A stretch of DNA of 34,879 bases from Planctomycetaceae bacterium (lineage in GTDB: Bacteria > Planctomycetota > Planctomycetia > Pirellulales > Pirellulaceae). Below, piece by piece: positions 8,998 to 17,803 of the stretch. The translations under genes and the position numbers were made by a program. Under the pieces are notes generated by a model, which ran no database searches, had not been told where the DNA came from, and saw nothing but the letters and a program-made list of their open reading frames with translations. How positions within the stretch are numbered: position 1 is the first letter of the stretch; every line of letters starts with the position of its first letter. The stretch is taken from positions 1 to 34,879 of the forward strand of contig JABJJO010000072.1 of the NCBI GenBank assembly GCA_018660825.1, given 5' to 3'.

Positions 8998-9045
8998 CCA
9001 CCACTAATCGAAACACTAATTCGAGTTGGTTTAGGAGCCATCGGC

Positions 9046-11010
9046 ATGACACGCAAGGATGCGAAAAAGACTACAAATCACCACAAATCAAACAAACGCT
9101 GGATCGTCGTTGCAGCGGCCATCTTATTGTTGGGTTTAACCGTTACAGCGCGCCTCTACTGGCTGGCACCGGAAAAGGCTACCGCTGCACAAACAACGGC
9201 TCCAAAATCAGCCAATGCCATCACGCAAAAACCAGCGGCAAAACCTGCGCCAGTTGCTAAACCAACGACACAACCCGTGGCGACTCGGACCGTCGGGCAA
9301 CCAAGCAAGCTCAAGATTGTAGCGGAAGTCAACAACCAGCAAATCAAACGCAATCAACTGGCACAAGCATGCCTTGACCGTTACGGCAAAGAGGTGCTCG
9401 AAAGTTTTCTCAATAAGAAGCTAATCCAACAAGCTTGTACGCAACACAATATTGAAATATCCGAACAAGATGTCATGGCAGAAATCGATCGCATGGCAAA
9501 GAAATTCGGGCTATCCACCGAACGCTGGTTGTTAATGCTTGAGCAAGAACGCGAGATAGCCCCCACTCAATATCGAAACGAAATCATTTGGCCCACTCTA
9601 GCACTACGCCAACTTGCTGCTGAAAAAATTCAAGTGACCCAAGAACAACTCGATAAAGCATTCGAGTCTGAATTCGGTCCTAAAGTAAAAATCCGCATCA
9701 TTGCGCATTCTAACTTAGAACGTGCCACTGCTCTACGAAAACAGGCTATCGCGGATCCGAGTATATTTGGGACGTTAGCCAAAGATCACTCCGAGGATCA
9801 AGCCAGTGCGAGTGCCCGCGGACTCATTCCGCCAATTCGCAAGCACGTTGGTGACCCAAGCTTAGAGGTCGAAGTTTATAGCCTTAAAGAAGGCGATATT
9901 TCCAAGATCATCGAAATTGGTAATCAGTACGTTTTTGTCAAATGTGAAAAACGCATCTCCTCAACTTACGTTGCCCCCCAGTTCCGCAAAGATGCTGAAT
10001 CACGATTGCGTGATCAAATCAGGGAACGCCATTTACAGTCCTACTCAGCAACGATTTTTAAAGAACTCCAAGACGCCGCGAAAATCACAACGCTCTATGA
10101 CGAACCGAGCATGAAAGATTCTCACCCAGGAATCATCGCTCTGCTCAATGGACAACAGATCACAGTTCGCGATCTGGCTGAAGAATGCATCAAGCGTTAT
10201 GGCACCGATGTGCTCGAAGGTGAAATCAATCGCCAGTTACTCGAACAGCACCTCACTTCAGCTAACAAAACGGTCGAGCAACAAGATCTACACGATGAAA
10301 TTTCTCGAGCGGCGGTTTCGCGTGGATATGAAACGGTGGATGGGAAAGCAGACGTTAATGCCTGGCTCAACGATGTCACCAAGCAAGATGGAGTAACGGT
10401 CAGTATTTACGTGAAAGATGCTGTCTGGCCATCGGTAGCACTAAAGAAGTTAGTGCACGATTCAATCACTATTACAGATGCCGACCGTCAAAAGGCCTTT
10501 GAGGCAAATTATGGTGCGCGCGTGCAAATCCTAGCAATCGTGTTGAATAACCAACGTCGAGCGAACATGGTTTGGGAGCTCGCAAACAATAATTCCACGG
10601 ACTATTTCTTTGGAGAACTTGCGACACAATATTCGATTGAACCTGTGTCACGTGCCAATCAAGGAAAAGTTCCGCCGATTCGCCGCCACGGTGGGCAACC
10701 CGTGCTCGAAGAAGAAGCATACAGCCTCTCAGCAGGTGAACTATCGGGGATCGTAGCCGTCGGCGGCAAGTATATCATCATGCGATGCCTCGGACGCACT
10801 GTACCAGTAGTTGATGAACTGGAGGATGTTCGCAACGAGCTAGATTCCTATCTACTAGAACGAAAATTGCATGCTGCCATGACGACTAAGTTTGATGCAA
10901 TCCGCGATGCGGCCAACATCATTAACTACATGCGCCCGATTCAACACGCTTCTATCGCAACACCTATCCCGGCCAATGGTGACAACAATTCAGCGTTATT
11001 TCCTAAATAG
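9046..11010 (+). CDS. Membrane-anchored foldase with two tandem SurA_N/parvulin-like units
   Basis: Encodes 654 residues. A basic N terminus and one hydrophobic segment (19-40) make it a signal-anchor protein; an Ala/Pro/Lys/Thr linker (43-88) follows. Two homologous units lie at about 89-350 and 362-630. Each begins with an N-Q-Q-I...L...C-x-x-R-Y-G...VLE helical part like SurA_N and ends in a parvulin-like part (F-G-x-LA...S...G-x-(I/V)-PPIR(K/R)H, then YSL..G(D/E)(I/L)S.I...G.(Q/K)Y(V/I)). Parvulin-type prolyl isomerases help fold exported proteins. Catalytic competence is doubtful because the usual GGDLG-type turn reads RGLIPPI or QGKVPPI. AGGAG at 9033-9037 supports the start. The SDR gene follows after 18 bases. 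Confidence 0.87.
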   Translation: MTRKDAKKTTNHHKSNKRWIVVAAAILLLGLTVTARLYWLAPEKATAAQTTAPKSANAITQKPAAKPAPVAKPTTQPVATRTVGQPSKLKIVAEVNNQQIKRNQLAQACLDRYGKEVLESFLNKKLIQQACTQHNIEISEQDVMAEIDRMAKKFGLSTERWLLMLEQEREIAPTQYRNEIIWPTLALRQLAAEKIQVTQEQLDKAFESEFGPKVKIRIIAHSNLERATALRKQAIADPSIFGTLAKDHSEDQASASARGLIPPIRKHVGDPSLEVEVYSLKEGDISKIIEIGNQYVFVKCEKRISSTYVAPQFRKDAESRLRDQIRERHLQSYSATIFKELQDAAKITTLYDEPSMKDSHPGIIALLNGQQITVRDLAEECIKRYGTDVLEGEINRQLLEQHLTSANKTVEQQDLHDEISRAAVSRGYETVDGKADVNAWLNDVTKQDGVTVSIYVKDAVWPSVALKKLVHDSITITDADRQKAFEANYGARVQILAIVLNNQRRANMVWELANNNSTDYFFGELATQYSIEPVSRANQGKVPPIRRHGGQPVLEEEAYSLSAGELSGIVAVGGKYIIMRCLGRTVPVVDELEDVRNELDSYLLERKLHAAMTTKFDAIRDAANIINYMRPIQHASIATPIPANGDNNSALFPK

Positions 11011-11028
11011 TCTTGAAGCACTATCACA

Positions 11029-11820
11029 ATGAACGCAAACTCACTAAGCGGTAAGACAGCTGTGATAACGGGCACAGCCTCAGGTATTGGCCGAGCCGTC
11101 GCCATTATGTTAGCCAACAACGGTGCTAAAGTATTCGGTGGTGATATTGCAGCAGCTACTGGTAACAATACAACCTTCGCTGAACTAAACATCATTACGA
11201 CAAACTGTGACGTCACTGCTGAACAAGACGTTATTCGTTTAATCGAAATGGCTGCGGATCATTCAGGTAAAATCGATATCCTCGTCAACAATGCAGGTGT
11301 CGGTATGGTCAAACAAATCCCTGATGTCAGCGAAGAAGACTGGGATTTTTGCATGGGCGTTAATGTGAAAGGGCCATTTCTTTGTAGCAAGCATGCCATT
11401 CGTTACATGAGTGACGGTGGATCGATCATTAACATATCGAGCAATGCAGGGCTGCTGCCCCGAGCTCACGACCCTGTATACTCGACCAGCAAAGGAGCAT
11501 TGATTGCGTTGACGCGTAGCTTAGCGTTGTGCCATAGCCCCGATCAAATACGAGTCAACGCTGTCTGCCCAGGCCCAGTTGGTGAAACTGTCATGATGGA
11601 CCAAGGGCTCCAGGAAACAGGAGATCCGACTGCTGCCTACCAGTCGACTGTCGCGGCCAGTCCTATCGCTCGCGCCGCAGGTCGTATGATTCATGTCGAC
11701 GAAATTGCCGCGGCTGTACTTTATTTAGCTGGCGATGCAGCGCTAATGGTAACCGGAACCAGTATCGCCATTGACGGCGGTAAAAGCCTTGGAGTTCCCC
11801 CCGTTCACCCTTCAGATTAG
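11029..11820 (+). CDS. Short-chain dehydrogenase/reductase (classical SDR)
   Basis: Encodes 263 residues with the classical SDR layout: the NAD(P)-binding TGTASGIG at 14-21, NNAG at 87-90, catalytic Ser at 137/138, YSTSK with Tyr151 and Lys155, the PGPV segment, and a C-terminal IAIDGGKSLG. It resembles FabG/glucose dehydrogenase-type oxidoreductases; the substrate cannot be read from sequence. It starts 18 bases after the foldase stop and probably shares its promoter at 8968. Its TAG overlaps the stop codon of the convergent aftB-like gene (shared TTAG, 11817-11820). It does not look like DprE2, which has a different N-terminal motif and lacks the GG..LG end, although it sits beside a DprE1-like locus. 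Confidence 0.93.
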   Translation: MNANSLSGKTAVITGTASGIGRAVAIMLANNGAKVFGGDIAAATGNNTTFAELNIITTNCDVTAEQDVIRLIEMAADHSGKIDILVNNAGVGMVKQIPDVSEEDWDFCMGVNVKGPFLCSKHAIRYMSDGGSIINISSNAGLLPRAHDPVYSTSKGALIALTRSLALCHSPDQIRVNAVCPGPVGETVMMDQGLQETGDPTAAYQSTVAASPIARAAGRMIHVDEIAAAVLYLAGDAALMVTGTSIAIDGGKSLGVPPVHPSD

Positions 11821-13784
11821 GTCGCGATAACTTGAATCCGGTAACTCGATGTTCGCAATCTGATAGTGGCAAGAACTTCTTTGCGCATCCACGCGGTGAT
11901 GATACGAATCGATTGTTTTTTTGTCGTTGCATCTTGGACAAACAATGTTATTGCGACCGGCACGTAGGCACCCACAAATCGTTGATCCTGATCCAAATGC
12001 AGTAATGACTTCTGCCAGAAACTAAAATTAAAGGGAAATATGTTCGCAGCTTGTTCGGGTATCTGCTCACTGCCAGCGGAAAACTGGGGGGCAAACAAAT
12101 CCGGCATCAGCTCGAAAAATATATCTTTATTGAAGGCGGCATGATTTTTGTTGCCACGGCGATCGCCCCCGCTGTGAGCCATTGATGCGTTGTTAAGACC
12201 CAACATGTCGAGTTTTCTGCCTGCATAGGTATAACCCACCCCGCCAGTCGTCAGCGTGCCCAGCGACATTGCCGCCGGCGGTTCCACCAACCCAACATCA
12301 ACGTTGAGTTCTCGAGCAAGCATAAATCCATTTAACATATCGCCTAATAGCCGCCCACGAATAGCCAATGTAAAATCATGTCGCATCTGAGTGTTATGAC
12401 CACGTGTTTGCAACAAACTAAGCCACGTCGGGTCCTGCGCAAACAAGATAGTGCCACCAAGTAAAGCCAGCAAAAAGACAGTCCGCTTAGGTGCTAAGGC
12501 ACTCGCGAAACGTTGCCCCATTGATAAACGCCGATAGGTCGTGACGCCAACAAGACCCAGCAAAGGCCACATCGGCTGGAAGAACCTTGCATAATCAAAG
12601 TGATCTCCACCAGTCAAAACCGGACAGACCAGCGCTAACAAACAAATCGTTGCTAAACTTGCCGTTGTCATCTCTGGCGAGGACAAATACCGCGCCCCTG
12701 TTTCATCGTGACCTTGGCCACGCAACAACCGCACACTCCACCACAGGACCATTAATACCACTGGAATGACCCACGGTTGAGCACTCACAAAATCCAGTGC
12801 GTAGCCTAACCCCAACTTCAAATTGTAAAAAAACTCTGGTGACACTTTTGCATAATACGTATTGGGAAATGGATAACCAAAATAGAGATACCGTCCGCCA
12901 ATAACCAAAGCGTTTATCAAGCAATATGCCAACAACGGTCCCGCCACACTTACAACCCAAGCCCGCCCCTTGTCTGCTGCAGGTGCAAAACGCCTGCGCC
13001 GAACCCAGCCCAGTATTAAAATCCAAATTAAGCAAAAGTACATTCCCTCAGATCGCGTACATAACATCAACGCAACACAAACCATGACCCGCCAATCTTG
13101 TAACATTCTTTGAGGCTGATATCGCGTTGCCTTGACAACCTCTAACGTGCCCACAACAAACACAGCGGCCCACAGCCCCACATCCATTAGCGTAATGGTC
13201 GTCCAAATGACGTACTGCGGACTTCCTAAAATCCATATCCACAACAATACACTCGTCGACCAATTCAGAAATGCGTACTGCCGCTCGGTAATTTTATCTT
13301 CAATTTTCCCGACCGCAGCAACCTGAGAACCATCAACACAGAGCGTCGTATGCAGGAATTCCTGTACCACGATTAACACGACGACCAGCAGTGCCGTGTT
13401 AAGTAACAGCACCGCGATTTCCACGTGATCGGTAAACACTAAAATACCAGTGCACAAGAGTGTGAACAACGGCGAGGAAAACCCCTCCACTCGCTCTCCA
13501 CCCTCGTTATAAACCGCGCCATAACCGTGTGCGATATTACGAGCATAGGTAAAAAAGATATTCGCGTCGTCGATTCCCACGACCGCTACATTATCTTTAA
13601 TGACTTGACCAGCTTCGATTCGCGACGTTTCGTAAGACTTCAGCGCAATCGCAGCGACCAAGGTGCCCAGCAAAACAGAAACCATAATCCGCGACTTACG
13701 CTTAGGCACCGGTAGCCAAATCCGGGCCGCGGGTGGATTCGTTTTCTCAGAATTACGCTGTGAAAATGTTGTGCGTCGGGCCAT
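11817..13784 (-). CDS. AftB-like GT-C arabinofuranosyltransferase (multi-pass membrane protein)
   Basis: Encodes 655 residues. A basic N-terminal region and a first membrane helix (33-48) are followed by an external loop IDDANIFFTYARN (72-84) and GYGAVYNEGGERVEGFSSPL. This is the hallmark of AftB-like GT-C enzymes (Asp-Asp pair, then NxGxRVEGxxxPL). About ten further hydrophobic segments occur, with YPFPNTYYAK and GGDHFDYARFFQPMWPLL in loops, and a C-terminal soluble domain containing LDMLGLNN. GT-C enzymes use a polyprenyl-phosphate sugar outside the membrane. In mycobacteria AftB adds terminal arabinofuranose from decaprenyl-phosphate-arabinose. The start follows AAGGTAAG and lies 24 bases after the dprE1-like stop. 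The acceptor is unknown, and mannosyl- or other pentosyltransfer is possible. Confidence 0.8.
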   Translation of the reverse strand: MARRTTFSQRNSEKTNPPAARIWLPVPKRKSRIMVSVLLGTLVAAIALKSYETSRIEAGQVIKDNVAVVGIDDANIFFTYARNIAHGYGAVYNEGGERVEGFSSPLFTLLCTGILVFTDHVEIAVLLLNTALLVVVLIVVQEFLHTTLCVDGSQVAAVGKIEDKITERQYAFLNWSTSVLLWIWILGSPQYVIWTTITLMDVGLWAAVFVVGTLEVVKATRYQPQRMLQDWRVMVCVALMLCTRSEGMYFCLIWILILGWVRRRRFAPAADKGRAWVVSVAGPLLAYCLINALVIGGRYLYFGYPFPNTYYAKVSPEFFYNLKLGLGYALDFVSAQPWVIPVVLMVLWWSVRLLRGQGHDETGARYLSSPEMTTASLATICLLALVCPVLTGGDHFDYARFFQPMWPLLGLVGVTTYRRLSMGQRFASALAPKRTVFLLALLGGTILFAQDPTWLSLLQTRGHNTQMRHDFTLAIRGRLLGDMLNGFMLARELNVDVGLVEPPAAMSLGTLTTGGVGYTYAGRKLDMLGLNNASMAHSGGDRRGNKNHAAFNKDIFFELMPDLFAPQFSAGSEQIPEQAANIFPFNFSFWQKSLLHLDQDQRFVGAYVPVAITLFVQDATTKKQSIRIITAWMRKEVLATIRLRTSSYRIQVIAT

Positions 13785-13808
13785 GCTGCTACTTACCTTA
13801 CTTGGCTA

Positions 13809-15215
13809 TTAACCGGTAATTCCAAGTCGATCGGACTGCGCTGAACGAAAAACCTGCTGTGGATCCCACTGCGCCTTGATTTGCTTAAACTCGTCAAGCG
13901 TCGGATACATTGCCTCAAACGTCGCTTGTTGTACTAATGCGTCTTTTGCCAAGTAAACGCGTCCACCATGTTCTAACAAAATCTGATCGAGTTGAGCACA
14001 TAGCTGCTCAGTCTTTTTACCGCGATAGGGAAAATCCAGCGCTAACGTGTGACCAGCGAACAAATAGGACAACGTACCAATTCCCTGCGGTCCACTGCTC
14101 TTCAGCACAGCCAAAAACGATCCTTGCCCAGACGCGGTGATCGCTTCCATCAATTCTCGCATACCCCGTCGCGAGGATTCGGTAGGCAACAGCGCTTGGT
14201 ATTGCACAAAACCGCGACGTCCGTAAATGCGGTTCCAGTGGCGCATGCTATCAAGCGGATAGAAAAAACTCTCATAGTCGACAACAGCGTCACCCGCACC
14301 GTGTGTTCGATAGTACAAACTATTGAAGGCCTTAATCGACAACTTATTTAAGGCAAGTGCTGGAAAATTAAACGGAACTTTTCGCGATTTACGACGAGGC
14401 TGAAAGAAAGGGCCCTGCCGCGGCACACTAGTAACTTGCTCTGGACAGGCATCGTTTGCCAACATTAAGACGCTGCGGCCCATTTTGGCACCACGGCTCA
14501 AGCAATCAATCCATGCTACGCTGTATCGATATTGGTTATCCGTCTCCATAAACATGTCTAATGCTTCGTCCAAATTCCTTGCGCGTTGCTGATGTCGATC
14601 AACAAATGCCGTGGTTACTTTCGTCAATTGAATCGTGGCGTCGACTACAATTCCTGTTAATCCCATACCGCCCAATGTTGCCCGAAATAGTTTACTGTTT
14701 TCCTCTCGTGAGCACTCCACAATTTCACCAGACGCCGTCAATAGACTAAAACGCGTGACGAAGGTTCCCCAACTACCATCCACGTGGTGATTCTTTCCAT
14801 GTACATCCGCGGCAATTGCACCTCCCACGGTGACAAATTTTGTGCCGGGGGTGGTGGGCAAAAACCAACCACGCGGCAATAAGCACTGGATAATGTCTGC
14901 TAAGGAGACGCCCGCTTCGCAAGTTAACAACCCCGCTTCAGAATCAAAACGCAACATTCGATTCCGCGAGATCTGTGACAGTACAAAACCTTCATAATTG
15001 ACAGCGGAATCACCATAACTGCGGCCTAAGCCCCGCGCAATTGTCCCACCGACTTGCTCGCTGCTAGATACCGCTCTTGTAAGATTCGCCGTATTAAAGA
15101 CTGGCAACAACATCGCTTGTCGTGGATTAACATTACCCCATCCCGCGAGTAGTTCTTTTGCCGGAGCGGATTTTGAATTCGCAGGCTCGAGCGATTTGTT
15201 GTGATGGTCATTCAT
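13809..15215 (-). CDS. DprE1-like FAD-dependent polyprenyl-phosphoribose 2'-oxidase
   Basis: Encodes 468 residues, close to mycobacterial DprE1 (about 461). The VAO-type FAD domain shows IARGLGRSYGDSA (59-71) and PGTKFVTVGGAIAAD running into VHGKNHH, with His139 and Lys141 matching DprE1 His132 and Lys134. The substrate domain shows FFYPLDSMRHWNRIYG, FVQYQALLPTE, and YLAKDAL with Lys424 matching Lys418. DprE1 oxidises polyprenyl-phosphoryl-ribose to the 2'-keto form, the first half of epimerisation to arabinose. Ala392 replaces the Cys387 hit by benzothiazinones. I chose the ATG at 15215 because GAGGGAG precedes it; a longer frame from 15242 would overlap the ubiA-like stop. It sits between the ubiA-like and aftB-like genes. 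Confidence 0.88.
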   Translation of the reverse strand: MNDHHNKSLEPANSKSAPAKELLAGWGNVNPRQAMLLPVFNTANLTRAVSSSEQVGGTIARGLGRSYGDSAVNYEGFVLSQISRNRMLRFDSEAGLLTCEAGVSLADIIQCLLPRGWFLPTTPGTKFVTVGGAIAADVHGKNHHVDGSWGTFVTRFSLLTASGEIVECSREENSKLFRATLGGMGLTGIVVDATIQLTKVTTAFVDRHQQRARNLDEALDMFMETDNQYRYSVAWIDCLSRGAKMGRSVLMLANDACPEQVTSVPRQGPFFQPRRKSRKVPFNFPALALNKLSIKAFNSLYYRTHGAGDAVVDYESFFYPLDSMRHWNRIYGRRGFVQYQALLPTESSRRGMRELMEAITASGQGSFLAVLKSSGPQGIGTLSYLFAGHTLALDFPYRGKKTEQLCAQLDQILLEHGGRVYLAKDALVQQATFEAMYPTLDEFKQIKAQWDPQQVFRSAQSDRLGITG

Positions 15216-15234
15216 GGTCAAGCACTCCCTCATC

Positions 15235-16185
15235 TTAACCAAAGGGCCATATTGCGATTATGCTGCAGGCAATAACGATGACGGCACCAACTAACGTTGA
15301 CCAATCCAAGAAAACAAATTTCACGATGTCTTCATTCATGCGACCACGGTGTGCTATCAGCCAAAAGTTGCATATCCAGTAGAACACAGCAATGCAAACT
15401 CCCCAGAGAGCTTGCGGGCATTCGTAATATTCCTTCGCAGTGTCCGAGTCCACATAGAGCGACAGCACCAATACAGACATCATGCCTGTGCAGATACCCA
15501 GAGTCTGCACGAGCGCTAAATCATTAACGTGGTACCCTCTGCGTTTTAGCGAGGCATCGTTTTCAGCCGAAATTTTTTGGTTTCTCAACAACTCGCTATA
15601 GCGTTTCCCAAATGCCATGCTGGAAAACACAAACATCGAAAATGCCAACAGCCAGGTACTTACTGTAATGTCGGTTGCCAGACCACCGATGATGATCCGT
15701 AGTGTATATAAACCGCCTAAGACTAGGACATCAACAATAACCAACCGTTTCAGCCAAAATGTGTAGAGTGTCGTTACGAACAGATAGAACAACAAACCAT
15801 ATAAGAACGAAATCGGCAAAAAGGACCAAGCGATCAACGACCCGCTAATACTCAGCATTGCCACGGTCGCCGGAGCCCATGACAATGGTACCAAGGAGCT
15901 CGCAAAGCCACGTTGTTTCTTCTTAGGATGTTCACGATCTGCTAGATAATCCATACGATCATTTAAGACGTACACAGCCGAAGCAGACAAACTGAGACTC
16001 ACAAATGCCCAAGCAACTTGATGCCAAATATTGCCTATAAATAACTTATGAGCCAACAATGCGGGTAACATCAGCACGAAGTTCTTTACCCACTGGTGGG
16101 GGCGTAACAACTTGCACAAACCCCAAAGACGAGCGGCGATCGATGCCGGGCGGTTTGCTGCGCTCGTTTCACCTTCAATGTGCAT
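15235..16185 (-). CDS. UbiA-family decaprenyl-phosphate phosphoribosyltransferase-like protein
   Basis: Encodes 316 residues with about eight or nine membrane helices. LLRPHQWVKNFVL at 26-38 is typical of the branch that includes mycobacterial Rv3806c, which joins phosphoribosyl pyrophosphate to a polyprenyl phosphate. The first metal motif is NDRMDYLADREHP (Asn75, Asp76, Asp79, Asp83). The second region is YTFWLKRLVIVDV, then LRIIIGGLA and FGKRYSEL (193-199), also characteristic of that branch and not of quinone-pathway UbiA. It would act at the cytoplasmic membrane face and make the lipid-phosphoribose that the adjacent DprE1-like enzyme oxidises. AAGGGA precedes the ATG. The dprE1-like gene starts 19 bases after its stop; der ends 88 bases upstream. 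Confidence 0.86.
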   Translation of the reverse strand: MHIEGETSAANRPASIAARLWGLCKLLRPHQWVKNFVLMLPALLAHKLFIGNIWHQVAWAFVSLSLSASAVYVLNDRMDYLADREHPKKKQRGFASSLVPLSWAPATVAMLSISGSLIAWSFLPISFLYGLLFYLFVTTLYTFWLKRLVIVDVLVLGGLYTLRIIIGGLATDITVSTWLLAFSMFVFSSMAFGKRYSELLRNQKISAENDASLKRRGYHVNDLALVQTLGICTGMMSVLVLSLYVDSDTAKEYYECPQALWGVCIAVFYWICNFWLIAHRGRMNEDIVKFVFLDWSTLVGAVIVIACSIIAIWPFG

Positions 16186-16273
16186 TGGATTCCCTTAACT
16201 GGTGCCAATCCATTGACATGAATTTCAAAACGTTACGACTGCGGTCATTGGGCGGCAGTGAAAAAGAACTCTG

Positions 16274-17635
16274 CTAGCCAATCTTCCCCATCTCATCGCG
16301 TTCATCTGACTGTTCACGACGTTGTAGATACATCTTAATTGGAACTTCGCCAAATTCTACTTGATCACGCAAAACACTTAGTAAGTACCTGCGATAATCC
16401 GGCGCAAACGCTTTTGGATTGTTACATTTGATGACGATCGTTGGCGGTTCTGTGCTGACTTGTGTGCAATAGTATATTTTGGGGCGGCGATTTTTGAATA
16501 CCGGTGGTGGATGTCGCTCAACTGCACCACGAATCAAGCGATTGAGATAGCTTGTCGATACCCGTTGCCGCGTTTGTTTGAACAACATCTGAGCATGGTT
16601 GAGTAAGGCTTTCATATTCTTGCCTGTTTGACCAGTGATAAAAGCGATCGGAACATGCGACATGGTTTGAAACGTATCTCTCAAATACGTGACCCAGCGT
16701 TCAGTCGGCATATGCTCGACCATCAAGTCCCATTTATTGACAACAAAAACACACGCTTTGTAATTGTCTGCAATGTATTTACAGAGTTGTTTATCGACTT
16801 GGCTAATACGCTGGGAACAATCAAAAAACATCAACGTCACATCCGCGCGGCGGATACTGCGTTGGGCTCGATGTGTACTATAAAACTCAACATCAGTACG
16901 CACACTTTTACGTTTCCGAATTCCAGCTGTATCAATTGCAATGAAAGACTTCCCATCGAGCTCGAAATGAACATCGACACTATCGCGGGTCGTACCAGCA
17001 ACCTCGCTGACGATCATACGTTCGGCTTGCGTGAGCGAATTGATAAACGTGCTCTTGCCAACATTACGTCGACCAACGAGAGCCACTTTCATTTCACTTG
17101 GCTCAATATTCTCATCCATCAACTCTTCTTCAGTCAAATGCGGCACACGTTCGGAAACCATGTCGAGCAATAAATCACGGTTCCGATTTTGTAGGGCACT
17201 GACTCGTATCAATTTCCCGCGGCCTAAACTGTAAAATTCGTCCGCCTCAGGATCCATCTCTGGCTCATCGGTTTTGTTAGCGACACAGATGATCGGTTTG
17301 TCAATATATCGCAGACGCTTAGCCACTTCGCGGTCGAGGGCCAACATCCCACTGCGTGTATCGACGACAAACAGAATGACATCGGCTGAGTCCATGGCAA
17401 GTTGAATTTGATCTTCAATTTCGTCGCTCAAATCATCGACGTCATTAATTCCAATCCCACCGGTATCCACAATCTCAAAGAACACTTCGTTGTGCCGTAT
17501 TAAGTGGGTCATACGATCGCGCGTCACTCCAGCGACATCGTCAACAATCGCTAGCCGACGACCGGCCAGCCAATTAAAAATGCTGGATTTCCCGACGTTC
17601 GGGCGACCTATAATTACTACTTTTGGAAGTGCCAT
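16274..17635 (-). CDS. der: GTPase Der (EngA), ribosome assembly
   Basis: Encodes 453 residues with the tandem G domains unique to Der. The first has GRPNVGKSSI (10-19), DTGGIG and NKTD. The second has GRRNVGKSTF, DTAGIRKR and NKWD. A C-terminal KH-like domain follows, with RPKIYYCTQVSTEPPTIVIKCN. Der acts in late 50S subunit assembly. Length and motif order are standard. It is the first gene of the minus-strand run leading into the ubiA-like, dprE1-like and aftB-like genes, though with 88 bases between, cotranscription is not certain. Its upstream region is shared with the divergent uracil-DNA glycosylase gene. No clear ribosome binding site precedes the ATG. Confidence 0.97.
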   Translation of the reverse strand: MALPKVVIIGRPNVGKSSIFNWLAGRRLAIVDDVAGVTRDRMTHLIRHNEVFFEIVDTGGIGINDVDDLSDEIEDQIQLAMDSADVILFVVDTRSGMLALDREVAKRLRYIDKPIICVANKTDEPEMDPEADEFYSLGRGKLIRVSALQNRNRDLLLDMVSERVPHLTEEELMDENIEPSEMKVALVGRRNVGKSTFINSLTQAERMIVSEVAGTTRDSVDVHFELDGKSFIAIDTAGIRKRKSVRTDVEFYSTHRAQRSIRRADVTLMFFDCSQRISQVDKQLCKYIADNYKACVFVVNKWDLMVEHMPTERWVTYLRDTFQTMSHVPIAFITGQTGKNMKALLNHAQMLFKQTRQRVSTSYLNRLIRGAVERHPPPVFKNRRPKIYYCTQVSTEPPTIVIKCNNPKAFAPDYRRYLLSVLRDQVEFGEVPIKMYLQRREQSDERDEMGKIG

Positions 17636-17746
17636 AGCCGTTTAATGATAGTGCTAAGCAGCCAGACCGTCGACAGCTCAAATCACTTGGTTTCAGAGAT
17701 TTACACTTGTCTCTAAATTGAGAGTTCCTATAGCCTGTTAAACCGT

Positions 17747-17752
17747 TATAAT
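17747..17752 (+). promoter_or_regulatory. Possible -10 element of the uracil-DNA glycosylase gene
   Basis: A perfect TATAAT lies about 52 bases before the ATG at 17804, in the 168-base gap between divergent der and udg. No convincing -35 is seen at normal spacing. Confidence 0.28.
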
Positions 17753-17803
17753 TCGACTATTTGAAGACGTAATACCGATACATTTTCCACAACGATAAGC
17801 ACC

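Noticed and set aside
11029-11820. SDR as DprE2
   Set aside because: Its TGTASGIG/YSTSK/DGG layout is that of FabG-like SDRs, it is on the opposite strand, and it sits with the foldase gene in a separate transcription unit.
16628-17173. 181-codon open frame antisense to der
   Set aside because: It lies wholly inside der, whose motifs are complete, and shows no domain or ribosome binding site.
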